Assembly: GCA_964499445.1 (NCBI GenBank)
Contig: CAZCLE010000002.1
Coordinates: 1-64,000, forward strand
Reading direction: 5' to 3'
Length of the DNA: 64,000 bases
Source: GCA-2688105 sp964499445
GTDB lineage: Bacteria > Chloroflexota > Dehalococcoidia > Dehalococcoidales > GCA-2688105
The number at the start of each line of letters is the position of its first letter. The first letter of the stretch is position 1. The translations under genes were made by a program, and so were the position numbers. A model generated the notes under the pieces. It saw nothing but the letters and a program-made list of their open reading frames with translations, did not search any database and had not been told where the DNA came from. This document shows, one piece after another, positions 50,110-59,556 of the stretch.

Positions 50110-50799
50110 ATGCATGATAAAGCTGAGCTGAGTAAAATAGGAAAGAAATTTTGGTCTTATCTGGAAATCTTGTGCCAGAAGGCAAAGGAGCTGGGAGCCT
50201 CAGAAGCAATAGCAATACCGGTTACTGATATAGTAGTGGATGAGAGAGCAAGGATAAAGTGCCTGGTGCCGGTGTGTTCTTTCTATGGTAGCAACCTGAT
50301 GTGTCCCCCCAATGTGATGCCTATATCAGAGTTTAAGGAAATCCTCAAAGACTATCATGGTGCTATTTTAATAAAAATAGCCTCGCCATCATCAGGGCCA
50401 CCTGAGGAGTTGGCAGGTAAAAATGACTTGTCAAAGGCATGGGAGATAGTCATGTCTGCCAGAAGAGAGGATGAGCAGCTAACGATACCAACAAAAGAAT
50501 ACGCTCATGCTCTCAGAGACAATATGGAGCGACTGTACGAAATAATCAGCCAGATAGAGTCTATCTGCTTGAAAGAAGGATATTCTTTTGCTGCCGGCTT
50601 TTCAGCCGGTGGTTGCCTCTTATGTGACAGATGCGTTGGTATCGAATCCGGGTTACCCTGCCGACATCCTTTTAAAGCCAGACCGTCAATGGAGGCTATG
50701 GGCATAGACGTGGTTGCCACTGCCAAGAAAGCCGGGCTGCGGCTCAACTTTGGCCGGGATGAAGCCAGGGGATGGGTGGGGCTGATTCTGGTAGATTAA
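50110..50799 (+). CDS. DUF2284 metal-binding protein
   Basis: 229-aa cysteine-rich protein. DUF2284 signature: VCSFYGSNLMCPPNVMP near residues 55-72 and the C-terminal GGCLLCDRCVGIESGLPCRHPFKARPSMEAMGIDV near 165-200, together enough Cys for an iron-sulfur centre. The family is common next to corrinoid methyltransferase genes in anaerobes; its role is not established. The start ATG 50110 follows an AGGAAGTAGGGA site. A weak TTGACT-N18-TTAGAA promoter lies about 30-60 bases upstream. Confidence 0.85.
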   Translation: MHDKAELSKIGKKFWSYLEILCQKAKELGASEAIAIPVTDIVVDERARIKCLVPVCSFYGSNLMCPPNVMPISEFKEILKDYHGAILIKIASPSSGPPEELAGKNDLSKAWEIVMSARREDEQLTIPTKEYAHALRDNMERLYEIISQIESICLKEGYSFAAGFSAGGCLLCDRCVGIESGLPCRHPFKARPSMEAMGIDVVATAKKAGLRLNFGRDEARGWVGLILVD

Positions 50800-50959
50800 C
50801 CAGGTGGCTTCAACTCTAAAGCTGAGACGGGTAAAATGCATGTAACTTGAGCAAGAGGGAATAGGGACATGCTTGGTCCCGGGAGCTTTTATTAAAGGTA
50901 TTGCTAATTTCGTGAGGGGAATTGTAGGCAATAGAAGAGGGCAAAGGTTAAAAGGAAAA

Positions 50960-51496
50960 ATGCCAAAAGGTGACAAGAAGACCACTGGTCTGGTGATTGT
51001 AAATACCGGCAACGGGAAGGGTAAGACTACGGCAGCCCTAGGTATGCTCCTCAGAGGCTGGGGCTGGGAGATGAAGGTGGTCGTGCTCCAGTTCATAAAA
51101 CGTTCGGGTGCCAACTGGGGTGAGCACAGAGCAGCAAAACGCATGGGAGTTGAGATATTACCACTGGGAACCGGCTTTAGTTGGCGAGACAAGGATACCC
51201 AGACAAGCAAGTGCCAAGCCATCAAGCTGTGGGACTTGGCAAAGGAGAAAATCACCTCAGGGGCATATGACATGGTAATACTGGATGAACTCAGCTATCC
51301 CCTTCGGTATGGCTGGCTATCTCCTGAAGAAGTGCTTGAGGTATTGAGGAATCGCCCGAAAGAGGTTCACGTAGTTATTACCGGTCGGAATATTTCGCAA
51401 AGGTGTATTGATTTTGCCGACATGGTGACCGAGATGCGAAAGATAAAGCATCCCCTTCAGAAAGGCATCAAGGCGCAGCCAGGAATTGAGTTTTAG
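50960..51496 (+). CDS. cobO: cob(I)yrinic acid a,c-diamide adenosyltransferase
   Basis: ATP:corrinoid adenosyltransferase of the CobA/CobO/BtuR type, 178 aa. P-loop TGNGKGKTTAALGMLLRG about residues 14-31 is typical, then VVLQFIKRSGANWGEHRAAKRMG, DMVILDELSYPLRYGW and VHVVITGRN. I use ATG 50960 with AAAGGA upstream; the longer frame begins at TTG 50873. It makes coenzyme B12-type adenosylated corrinoids and fits the corrinoid-heavy neighbourhood. Confidence 0.9.
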   Translation: MPKGDKKTTGLVIVNTGNGKGKTTAALGMLLRGWGWEMKVVVLQFIKRSGANWGEHRAAKRMGVEILPLGTGFSWRDKDTQTSKCQAIKLWDLAKEKITSGAYDMVILDELSYPLRYGWLSPEEVLEVLRNRPKEVHVVITGRNISQRCIDFADMVTEMRKIKHPLQKGIKAQPGIEF

Positions 51497-51621
51497 TAAG
51501 CAGGGGCGGAATTGAGGGGTGGCATCCCGCTGGTGGAATTAGACTGCTCTGGCACCGCCGGGCAGATGTCTTTGCCGAACTATCCAGAAGCTTTATTGCT
51601 GTTAACACCCTGTCCAAGCAA

Positions 51622-53139
51622 TCAGCCATAATTCTTTCCCAGAGTTATTTTGTAAACCTGAGACATATTGAGGTTTTGCCTGATTATCTCGGCTAGTTTA
51701 TCATATTGCGCCTGCTTGTCTATTGATATAGCTGTAGCTAATGGCAACCCCCGGAGCTGTCGCAGCCCGTTCAGGAAGGCATGGGTGAAGTTGGCGTTGT
51801 GAAATAAGCCATGGATGTAAGTGCCGAATATCAAGCGATTACTACTGACAGCGCCGTCAAAATAATCAGCTTTCCCTTGGGGAGTTTCCAAGACCTGAAA
51901 CGCAGGCAGGCAGTTTTGATTTCTGGTTTGCCCCATGTGAATCTCGTATCCGGTAATTTCTATTCCCTTCAGTCCCTCCAGTAAGCCGCCATCGGCAATC
52001 ACTCGAGCTTTAATTTGAGTAGTCGTTTTGGCGTGATTAAAAGTAGTTTTGTCATCGAGTAAGCCCAGTCCAGCAACGCTGGTCTCTTTGGACTCGATTT
52101 CATAAGGGTCATCAACCGTTTTGCCCATCATTTGGTAGCCGCCGCAAATACCTATTACCGGTGTGTCAGTCTTAGCTCGTTGGATAATGGCTTGCGCTAA
52201 CCCTTGTTGCTTTAGGTAAATTAGGTCGGCTATGGTGCTCTTAGTGCCAGGCAGGATAATCAAGTCTGGATTGCCTAGCTCAGCGGGATTAGTTATATAG
52301 CGAACCGTACAACCTTGTGCCTCCAAAGGGTCAAAATCGTCGTAGTTGGAGATGTGAGGCAAGCGTATGATAGCTATATCCACATTCCCATTAGCTGAGT
52401 CTACTGGTCTTTCATCCAGGTAGACCGAGTCTTCTTGAGCGATGGCAATGTCCCTGAAGTAAGGAATCACTCCCAAGACAGGCTTGCCAGTGTTTTTCTC
52501 CAGAAAGTGCAGTCCTGGCTTTAGTAACTCAATGTCCCCACGGAACTTATTGATAATAATCCCCTTAATGAGGTCGCGTTCTTCTTTACTCAGTAGTTCT
52601 AGAGTGCCAATGAGGAAAGCGAAAACGCCGCCACGGTCAATATCGCCCACTAGAAGTACAGGAGCGCCGGCCATTCGTGCTACCCGCATGTTAACTATTT
52701 CTCTTTCTTTCAAATTTATTTCAGCCGGACTGCCAGCTCCCTCAATGACCACAATGTCGTAGGCAGAGCGTAGCTGGTTTAAGGAATCCTCTGTTATCCC
52801 TAGCAAATGAGGGGTATAATCGTAATATTGGCTAGCCTTCAGATTTTTAACCACTTTGCCCAGGACAATAACCTGTGAGCTAGCCTCAGCCTGGGGTTTG
52901 AGCAGGACTGGGTTCATATGGACTGAGGGCTCAATGCCGGCTGCCTCAGCTTGAACTGCTTGAGCTCGACCGATTTCGCCGCCTTCCTTGGTGACAAAGG
53001 AATTTAAAGCCATATTTTGGGCTTTAAATGGGGCAACTTTAAAGCCATCCTGATGAAAAATGCGGCATAAGGCAGCCACAATGATGCTCTTGCCGACTGA
53101 AGAGGCTGTGCCCTGTATCATCAAAGTCTTAGCTGTCAT
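51622..53139 (-). CDS. cobQ: cobyric acid synthase
   Basis: 505-aa glutamine-dependent amidase that amidates adenosylcobyrinic diamide at the b, d, e and g positions. N-terminal dethiobiotin-synthase-like ATPase: IQGTASSVGKSIIVAALCRIF, APFKAQNMALNS, EGAGSPAEINL, and VLLVGDIDRGGVFAFLIG. C-terminal glutaminase: LIILPGTKSTIADL, VIGICGGYQMMG with the nucleophile Cys, GYEIHMGQT and FGTYIHGLFHN. GGAG lies nine bases before the ATG. Downstream of btuF, likely same riboswitch-controlled operon. Confidence 0.96.
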   Translation of the reverse strand: MTAKTLMIQGTASSVGKSIIVAALCRIFHQDGFKVAPFKAQNMALNSFVTKEGGEIGRAQAVQAEAAGIEPSVHMNPVLLKPQAEASSQVIVLGKVVKNLKASQYYDYTPHLLGITEDSLNQLRSAYDIVVIEGAGSPAEINLKEREIVNMRVARMAGAPVLLVGDIDRGGVFAFLIGTLELLSKEERDLIKGIIINKFRGDIELLKPGLHFLEKNTGKPVLGVIPYFRDIAIAQEDSVYLDERPVDSANGNVDIAIIRLPHISNYDDFDPLEAQGCTVRYITNPAELGNPDLIILPGTKSTIADLIYLKQQGLAQAIIQRAKTDTPVIGICGGYQMMGKTVDDPYEIESKETSVAGLGLLDDKTTFNHAKTTTQIKARVIADGGLLEGLKGIEITGYEIHMGQTRNQNCLPAFQVLETPQGKADYFDGAVSSNRLIFGTYIHGLFHNANFTHAFLNGLRQLRGLPLATAISIDKQAQYDKLAEIIRQNLNMSQVYKITLGKNYG

Positions 53140-53264
53140 GATAGTAAACTCCGGCGTCTTCTATAGCTGTGCTTAACCTGCGGCATTGTTAACTTTGACC
53201 AATAAGAAGTTGGCTGGCGATGGCAATGACAGCAGGCCAAGACATGTCATCTCCTTTACTAAAA

Positions 53265-54242
53265 TTAATCTGAAGCGAATAGTTCCGGGTGTATCATTTC
53301 AGCCAGTTGCTCCAGCGCCTCTACAAACCTGGGTCCAGGGCGTCCAACCAGGTCGGTATATATCTCATATACCCGGTTGTTAATGCGGGCATCTGTATCC
53401 TTCAATCTCGACTCGGTGTTTGCAAATTGAAAAGGCAAATCAGCGCCTCCCCCCATACCGCTGCCGGCGATAATTACCTGGGGATTTGCCTGGATGACTG
53501 CCTCTAAACTAATCGTCGGATAACCTTCACCGACGTCCTGGGCAATGTTTACCCCGCCAGCTAATTCAATTAGCTCGTGAATGCGGGTATGGGAACTCAC
53601 CGTCCTCAATGGCTCATGCCACATAACGTAAAATACCCTCGGCCTTTGAGCCTCGGACAGAGTATCTGTCTTGTCGGTTACTGCCCTAATCCGATTCCTC
53701 ATCTCGGTCACCAGCTGGGAAGCCGCCTCTTGCTTACCAGTGCACTTTCCGGTCAGGGTAATAGCTTCCAGTACCTCGTCAAGGGTTTTTGGGTCCAGGG
53801 TAAGGACGGTTAAGCCAAGTCTCTCCAGTACTGGAATGATTTCGTCCTTGTGAATATTAGTGGCTAATATCAGGTCTGGCTCAATGGCAACCGTCCTCTC
53901 TAGGTCAACAGTGCTATAGCCACCTATTTTCGGCTTAGCTTTGGCTGCCTCGGGATAATTGCAAAATTCTGTCACCCCCACCACTTTATCACCCAAACCC
54001 AAGGCAAACAGTACCTCAGTATTGCTTGGGGCAATAGAAACAATCCGTTCCGGGATTTTCTCTAATTTGACTACTCTACCCGCTTGGTCTGTCACTTCCA
54101 GTAGAAATGTTGGCGCCTCTTCGGCAGGCGGTGCGCAAGCTACAATAAGGCTGGCTAGTATTGCTAAAACCAGAGAGAGTGTCGCTAGCCTCCACAGCTT
54201 GCTTTTTATCCTTATCCCAGCAGTAATGCTATGCAATTTCAT
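53265..54242 (-). CDS. periplasmic/lipid-anchored corrinoid-binding protein (BtuF-like)
   Basis: 325-aa ABC substrate-binding lipoprotein. Basic start, hydrophobic segment LATLSLVLAILASLIVAC with lipobox VAC and Cys near residue 36, then an APPAEEAP linker and the helical-backbone (type III) binding fold: RIVSIAPSNTEVLFALGLGDKVVGVTEFCNYP, DLILATNIHKDEIIPVLERLGLTVLTLDPKTLDE, NIAQDVGEGYPTISLEAVIQANPQVIIAG and GRPGPRFVEALEQLAEMIHPE. The family binds corrinoids or siderophores; the cobalamin riboswitch just upstream decides for corrinoid. ATG 54242 has GGAGG nine bases upstream. No permease or ATPase partner is in the window. Confidence 0.9.
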   Translation of the reverse strand: MKLHSITAGIRIKSKLWRLATLSLVLAILASLIVACAPPAEEAPTFLLEVTDQAGRVVKLEKIPERIVSIAPSNTEVLFALGLGDKVVGVTEFCNYPEAAKAKPKIGGYSTVDLERTVAIEPDLILATNIHKDEIIPVLERLGLTVLTLDPKTLDEVLEAITLTGKCTGKQEAASQLVTEMRNRIRAVTDKTDTLSEAQRPRVFYVMWHEPLRTVSSHTRIHELIELAGGVNIAQDVGEGYPTISLEAVIQANPQVIIAGSGMGGGADLPFQFANTESRLKDTDARINNRVYEIYTDLVGRPGPRFVEALEQLAEMIHPELFASD

Positions 54243-54273
54243 CAAGTATTACCTCCTAGCTAATACAATCGGA

Positions 54274-54310
54274 TAAAAAAACCCCCTCTGCTTAATACAG
54301 CAAGGAGGGT
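54274..54310 (-). terminator. riboswitch expression-platform terminator
   Basis: Minus strand ACCCTCCTTGCTG pairs with GCAGAGGGGGT across a short TATTAA-type loop, followed by seven T. It lies between the cobalamin aptamer and btuF, so cobalamin binding probably favours this terminator. Confidence 0.88.
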
Positions 54311-54364
54311 CATCACCGTGCTCTGGTCGTTTATCCCACCCCTTTCTCCGCGGAAGTTATAGGA

Positions 54365-54505
54365 TATCCGGAGGCTCGGCGTTCTGGCTTCTGATAGGGT
54401 TTAACTAACAGTCACAGCAAGCGGGTCTGCGTCGGATTCTCACCGACTTGCTCTCCGAGACCTCCAGTAGCCTTGTTCTTTTTACCACAAACTGGCACCC
54501 ATAGG
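54365..54505 (-). promoter_or_regulatory. cobalamin riboswitch
   Basis: Minus strand holds the conserved series of a cobalamin aptamer: GGTGCC near the 5' end, GTCGGTGAGAATCCGACGC, GACCCGCTTGCTGTGACTG, then the B12-box AAGCCAGAACGCCGAGCC. The order and the GGTGAGAATCC loop are the standard core. A terminator and the BtuF-like gene follow, so it controls corrinoid import and cobyric acid synthesis. Confidence 0.94.
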
Positions 54506-54531
54506 CTACCACTCTTCCCAAAGGCTGTCAA
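54503..54531 (-). promoter_or_regulatory. promoter of the cobalamin-riboswitch transcript
   Basis: Minus strand TTGACA (54531-54526), 17-base spacer, TAGCCT (54508-54503). Perfect -35, poor -10, start predicted at about 54497 on the first bases of the aptamer. Confidence 0.6.
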
Positions 54532-54672
54532 GCACCGGATATTTGTGTACCAGGTGGGTTAGTCCGGACTATATGTGTCCAGGGTGACTCCTATACTGGT
54601 GTGGACTAATCTTTTGGAGACTATCTTTGTATGGATACCTACGTCGATGCTTGATTTCTTGTGCCTGTGGTG

Positions 54673-55296
54673 TTACCAATATATCTCTACAATTTGCACA
54701 TGTTGCATCGGCTCCCAACGCCTTTGCGCATCTTGATGATGGGCTAAGTAGTAGTCATATGTGAAGTCCGTAGCTTCACTTAGGTCGATTCGACCATATA
54801 CTTTACCTGTTTTTATATAACCGACCGTATCATAATCCCCCGATTCTTCCTTACCGGTGCAATCTATGTAAACTAGCCCCTTATCAGTTGTCTGGAAGGC
54901 ATTTACCGCATGGCCGCTACCTTCGTAAAACCCGATTTCCACGAAAGCGGCTTTTATACCCTCTTTCCGGGCATTGTCTCTGAGGGCTTGAGCAAAACCA
55001 GTGCAATCATATTCGCCTGACCTATAAATCCCCCTATCCGTTTTGTCTCTTTCTATGAACTCTTTCAGCTCTGCCCAGGTGGGGTTCTTGAGTTCAGAAG
55101 CGGCTGTAAGCTCAGCATAACGCTTTTCTAGCTCTTCATAATCGAGCCTTCCCAAGTTAAGCTCCTCAGCCAAGGCCGTGTTTTCTGCTTGCAGGGATTC
55201 ATATTCAGACGTTGACGCACATCCAGTTAACCAGGTTACGCCCAACAAGCAGGTTATTATACCTACTACTAGCCAAGTTAAATGCTTTTTCTTCAT
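54673..55296 (-). CDS. transglutaminase-like lipoprotein
   Basis: 207 aa. Signal with lipobox LTGC (Cys26), a short coiled coil (about 35-65, ESLQAENTALAEELN), then a papain-fold domain with the triad order Cys-His-Asp: YDCTGFAQALRDNARKEG, GSGHAVNAFQ and VYIDCTGKE. It is the type seen in transglutaminase-like/NlpC-like proteins. Probably a lipid-anchored peptidase or amidase outside the cell membrane; substrate unknown. GGAGG eight bases before ATG. Confidence 0.75.
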   Translation of the reverse strand: MKKKHLTWLVVGIITCLLGVTWLTGCASTSEYESLQAENTALAEELNLGRLDYEELEKRYAELTAASELKNPTWAELKEFIERDKTDRGIYRSGEYDCTGFAQALRDNARKEGIKAAFVEIGFYEGSGHAVNAFQTTDKGLVYIDCTGKEESGDYDTVGYIKTGKVYGRIDLSEATDFTYDYYLAHHQDAQRRWEPMQHVQIVEIYW

Positions 55297-55443
55297 TGCT
55301 CCGTCCTCCTTTTCTATTACTCAATGCTTGTTTGCGCTTTTAACTTAGCCCTCATTTTCGAGGTTGTCAATCCCCTATGAACCCCTGTCCGTGCCGTTAT
55401 ACTTAAGCCCAGGCTGGTTACATGCCTTGAGTCCAGATTCCAG

Positions 55444-58224
55444 TTAGTCAGTAAGTTCCGCCAGCTGTTCCAGCACTGCCTTCAGAGCCTCCAGTTCTTT
55501 TCCATAGTTAGCCCAATCACCGGCTTTGAGGTACTGCTGAGCCTGGTCATAGTGCCGCTGAGCCTCCTCAATTAGATTGGCTATGTCAGCGGCTACCGCC
55601 TCCTCCGGTTCTGCTGGAGTTGGCGGTTTAACCACGGGTTCAGTTGGCGGCTCCTCAGCACCAAAGATAGCCGCAAGACTTTCCTTCAAGGTGGGTTCCA
55701 TAGCTATCTGGTCACCGGCAGCTACAATAATTCGCTTCAGCTCTGGAAGCCCTCTTTCCTCTGCCTGGAGGAAGACCGGCTCCACATACAGGTTGGACTT
55801 ACCTATGGGAATCAGCAGCAGGTTGCCGCGGATAACGTTTGACCCGCCGCGACCCCACAGGGCAAGCTGCTCGGTGATGACGGTGTCCTGCTGGATTCGG
55901 TTCTCTATCTGGCTGGGACCGTACACCAGCCGCTCCTTGGGGAAGTGGTAGGCAAGCAGCTTCCCGTAATTATCGCCATCACAGCGGGCCGCCAGCCAGC
56001 CAATGGTATTATCCTTGTTCACTGGGGTGAAGGGCAACATGAGCAGGAACTCCTCTTTATCCTCATCGGGCAGGCGCATGATAACATAGTAGGGTTCTAC
56101 AAGCTGTCCTTTGCCAGCATAGACCTCCTTGGGTATGGCCCACAGGTCTTCCTTGTTGTAGAATACCCGGGCATCACGCATGTGGTAGCTTTGGTATACC
56201 GAGGCCTGGATATTGAACATGTCCTCGGGATATCTCCAGTGGGCTCGCAGATACTCGGGCATCTGGTCTGCGGGGACGAAGAGGGTAGGGAAGATAGCCT
56301 GGTAGGTTCGAATCAAGGCATCCTCCGGGTCGGTGATATAGAAAGTCACACTGCCATCGTAGGCATCAATAACGGCTTTAACGCTGTTCCGAATATAGTT
56401 TATCCCACCCCCAAGCGGCTCAGAATAGGGATAGCGGTCACTGGTGGTATAGGCGTCCTGTATCCAGAATAACCGTCCCTCCATCACCACCAGATAGGGG
56501 TCACTGTCCAGCTTCAGGAAAGGTGCCAGGTGGTTCACCCTCTCCCTGATGTTCCGATAATAGAGCACCCTGCTCTCGGGGGTTAGCTCGCCACTGATAA
56601 GGATATTAAAGTCACCTAATTGCCAGGCATAGACTAATCGGCGGATGAAACTGTCCAGTCTAACCCCACCCTTGCCTTCGTAATGACCGTAGACATTCTC
56701 ATCACCCATAGGATAGTCAAATTCCTGGGTCTTTGTTTTTACGATTACGTAATTATTCGTCTTTTCCCCAAAGTATATCTGAGGCCGCTCTATATTAAAG
56801 TCACCAGCGGGGGGTATATCCTTTACCAGCAATACCGGCAGTCCCTCAGCACTGACCTCGTTAACCGGGCTCAGGGCGATTCCGTAGCCATGAGTAAACT
56901 GTAGCCGACGGTTGACCCAGGTTTGCGCCTGCCCGGCTAATTTCTCCGCAGATAGTTCTCGAGCCGATAGCATGACCTGCCGGTACTCGCCATCGATGAT
57001 ATAGCGGTCGACATCGACATCATAGAAGTCGTAGTAGAGTCGAATGGACTGGATCTGGTTATAGGTGTCCTTAAGCGGGCGGTGGTCCCAGAGCCTGATG
57101 TTGTTGATGGTCACCTCGTTTTGGACTATATCCTGGAGGCTTGGTGCGTCCTCCGCAGGGAAGGACTGTTCCTCAACCCGGTCAAGAGCGAAGGCCTCTC
57201 TGGTAAATTCGATGTTATACTCAATGTAGGGCTGCTCTCGAGCTAACTCGCTGGGCTGCACCTGAAAGCGATGTACCAGGCTGGGGAAGATGCCCCCGAT
57301 GATGATGGCAGCCACTATCCATCCCACGATGGCGTAGAGGGGCCAGCGAAGGTTGCGGCGCAATACGGAAACCAGGAATATCCCCGCACAGATAAGCACT
57401 ACTGCTAAAAGAATCCACTGTGCAGGAAGCTTGGCATGCATATCAGCATAGCTGGCTCCAAAGATTACCCCCCGTTCGGAGAAGACCAGTTCCCAGATGC
57501 CAAGCCAGTAACCCCAGGCGAAAAGACCCAGGATAGCCATGGCCAGTCCACCAACATGGGCTAAAACCGGCCGAGCAAGGTCGAACCTAAGCCGCTGCAC
57601 CGCATAGCTGATAAAGTATACCCCGGCACTGCCAAGAAGGGTGATTATCAGCGCGCCCACGAACCAGCCTTGCAGCAGGTGCAGGAAAGGCAGTGAGAAG
57701 ACGTAGAAGCCAATCTCCCTATGGAAAACCGGGTCGGTGATGCCAAAGGGCTGCCCGTTGAAGAACCGAAGCACAACCTCCCAGTTGCCCTGGGCCACCA
57801 GCCCGAATATTAGACTGAGCAGTGCTGTTCCCAGGATAACGCTCCACTTGAGCCTCTGCTGCAGCCAGTGCACTATTGACCAAGGCCAGAAATGTGCCTC
57901 CTTCTTGGGTGCCAGGCGCGTAGCCAGCACCAGGTTCCCCAAAAACAGGAGGCAGAAGATGATAGCCGCCGAGAAGAAGACCAGTACCTTGGTCTTCAGA
58001 ATAGTGGTGTAGACACTGCCATAACCTAGGCTGCTGAACCAGAGCCACTCACTATAGAGCCCCTTGGTTATATTTATAAGAATAAACAGGAACAAAGCCC
58101 CGGCCAGTATTAAGAATATCCTGGTAGCCGTCCAGCCGCGCCGGGTGGGCGGTGCCCGCTCTTCGTCTTTACTTTCGGGAAACCAGCGCTGCCATTGTTT
58201 TTCAAATGAATCCATTCTATTCAC
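55444..58224 (-). CDS. UPF0182 family membrane protein
   Basis: 926 aa. The N-terminal third has seven hydrophobic helices (first RIFLILAGALFLFILINITKGLYSEWLWFSSLGYGSVY), then a long extracytoplasmic domain with blocks NNIRLWDHRPL, QIQSIRLYYDFYDVDVDRYIIDGEYRQVMLSARE, WVNRRLQFTHGYGIALSPV, RRLVYAWQLGDFNILIS, GGGINYIRNSVKAVIDAYDGSVTFYI and YHMRDARVFYNKEDLW. The C-terminus is a Pro/Glu-rich linker and a short helix. These are all UPF0182 marks. Function not known. Starts at GTG 58224 with AAAGG upstream. Confidence 0.95.
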   Translation of the reverse strand: MNRMDSFEKQWQRWFPESKDEERAPPTRRGWTATRIFLILAGALFLFILINITKGLYSEWLWFSSLGYGSVYTTILKTKVLVFFSAAIIFCLLFLGNLVLATRLAPKKEAHFWPWSIVHWLQQRLKWSVILGTALLSLIFGLVAQGNWEVVLRFFNGQPFGITDPVFHREIGFYVFSLPFLHLLQGWFVGALIITLLGSAGVYFISYAVQRLRFDLARPVLAHVGGLAMAILGLFAWGYWLGIWELVFSERGVIFGASYADMHAKLPAQWILLAVVLICAGIFLVSVLRRNLRWPLYAIVGWIVAAIIIGGIFPSLVHRFQVQPSELAREQPYIEYNIEFTREAFALDRVEEQSFPAEDAPSLQDIVQNEVTINNIRLWDHRPLKDTYNQIQSIRLYYDFYDVDVDRYIIDGEYRQVMLSARELSAEKLAGQAQTWVNRRLQFTHGYGIALSPVNEVSAEGLPVLLVKDIPPAGDFNIERPQIYFGEKTNNYVIVKTKTQEFDYPMGDENVYGHYEGKGGVRLDSFIRRLVYAWQLGDFNILISGELTPESRVLYYRNIRERVNHLAPFLKLDSDPYLVVMEGRLFWIQDAYTTSDRYPYSEPLGGGINYIRNSVKAVIDAYDGSVTFYITDPEDALIRTYQAIFPTLFVPADQMPEYLRAHWRYPEDMFNIQASVYQSYHMRDARVFYNKEDLWAIPKEVYAGKGQLVEPYYVIMRLPDEDKEEFLLMLPFTPVNKDNTIGWLAARCDGDNYGKLLAYHFPKERLVYGPSQIENRIQQDTVITEQLALWGRGGSNVIRGNLLLIPIGKSNLYVEPVFLQAEERGLPELKRIIVAAGDQIAMEPTLKESLAAIFGAEEPPTEPVVKPPTPAEPEEAVAADIANLIEEAQRHYDQAQQYLKAGDWANYGKELEALKAVLEQLAELTD

Positions 58225-58293
58225 CCAACCTTTCTTAACCCTGTTTTATAGGGTTACACTGCTCTCTGACTTCTATCTCATCGTGGAACCTTC

Positions 58294-59514
58294 TCACCCA
58301 TTCTGGTGTAATGCCGGTTGCTTTGACCTATCAATCACCTCTTGATAAGCCTTTTCCAGCTTCTCGCAAATTATTTCCCAGCTATACTTTTGTTCCATCC
58401 GTCTCCGCCCTGCCTCTCCCATCTTTTTACCCAATAAGGGATTATTTATAATGGCTTCTATTCTCTTAGCTAAACCATCCGCATCTTTTGGCTTTACCAG
58501 CCGGCCGGTTTCCCCATCGGCAACAATCTGGGGCACTTCTCCCACGGCGGTGGCAACTACCGGCAGGCCGGAGGCACTTGCCTCCATAACCACATTAGCC
58601 GCACCCTCTGATAATGATGAAAGGACAGATATATGAGCAATATTCATTAGCTGGGGAACATCATTTCTAAAACCTAAGAAAATAATGTTGTCCAAAAAGG
58701 GGCTGGCCAATTTTTCATATTGTTTCTGTAAACTTCCACCACCAACTATCAGGAATTTGATACTATCGGCATTATCGTGGTTAGCCAGAATCTCCTTTGC
58801 CGCCTGGATAAGATAATTTACCCCTTTAACCAGGTCAAGGCGCCCGACATATAGTATCACAGTATCATTTTCTTTAATACCCAGTTCACTTTTCAGGTGT
58901 TCATCGCCATCTCTGGGTTGGAACATCTCAGTATCTACACCTCTTGGTATGGTGAAAACTTTATGGTTCTCTATGCCAAGCTTGGTCACATATTCTCCCA
59001 ATTGCGAGCTCATTAGTTGTATCCCGTCGGCCAGTTTAAAGACTCTCTTGCCGATAATCATAGAGTATAAATAACCAATGGTATCGACTACTTTATCACC
59101 ATAAAACCATGATATACCAGGGAAGCTGTCGGTGGTAACTGCTGAAGGAATTTTTAATCTAGGCTTGAGGTAAAAGATGGGCAACACCGTTAGAAAATTT
59201 ACATGGCTATAAATCAGGAGGTCAGGGTTCCAGTTATCACACAATTTTTTTATCTTATGAGTAAGGGCAAACAGATTGGGTATGGGATACCTTATCTGGA
59301 GGAATTTAAAAATATAGGGCACTCTATATACTTCAACCCTATCGCTTATTACCTCGTGCTTATCTTGCCCCTTCCATTTGAGTGAGATGATTTTAAATTC
59401 GTGTCCCCGTTCACTAAGTTTCATTATCTGCCTGTAGCCAAAGATTGCCTGACGAGCTTCTATAGTGCTTACATTTAAAGATGGGAACCAGGGCACAACG
59501 TAACATATTTTCAT
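58294..59514 (-). CDS. GT4 family glycosyltransferase
   Basis: 406 aa, GT-B fold. N-domain KICYVVPWFPSLNVSTIEARQAIFGYR; C-domain ILYVGRLDLVKGVNYLIQAAKEIL, FLIVGGGSLQKQYEKLA, IIFLGFRNDVPQLMNIAHISVLSSLSEGAANVVMEASASGLPVVATAVGEVPQIVADGETGRLV (the E-x7-E sugar nucleotide motif). Typical of retaining transferases in polysaccharide or glycolipid synthesis. Donor and acceptor unknown. First gene of a minus-strand envelope cluster with the two genes to its right. Confidence 0.92.
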   Translation of the reverse strand: MKICYVVPWFPSLNVSTIEARQAIFGYRQIMKLSERGHEFKIISLKWKGQDKHEVISDRVEVYRVPYIFKFLQIRYPIPNLFALTHKIKKLCDNWNPDLLIYSHVNFLTVLPIFYLKPRLKIPSAVTTDSFPGISWFYGDKVVDTIGYLYSMIIGKRVFKLADGIQLMSSQLGEYVTKLGIENHKVFTIPRGVDTEMFQPRDGDEHLKSELGIKENDTVILYVGRLDLVKGVNYLIQAAKEILANHDNADSIKFLIVGGGSLQKQYEKLASPFLDNIIFLGFRNDVPQLMNIAHISVLSSLSEGAANVVMEASASGLPVVATAVGEVPQIVADGETGRLVKPKDADGLAKRIEAIINNPLLGKKMGEAGRRRMEQKYSWEIICEKLEKAYQEVIDRSKQPALHQNG

Positions 59515-59556
59515 AATCTACAATGCCTTACTACAAGTTATAGATTTAGGGTATCT

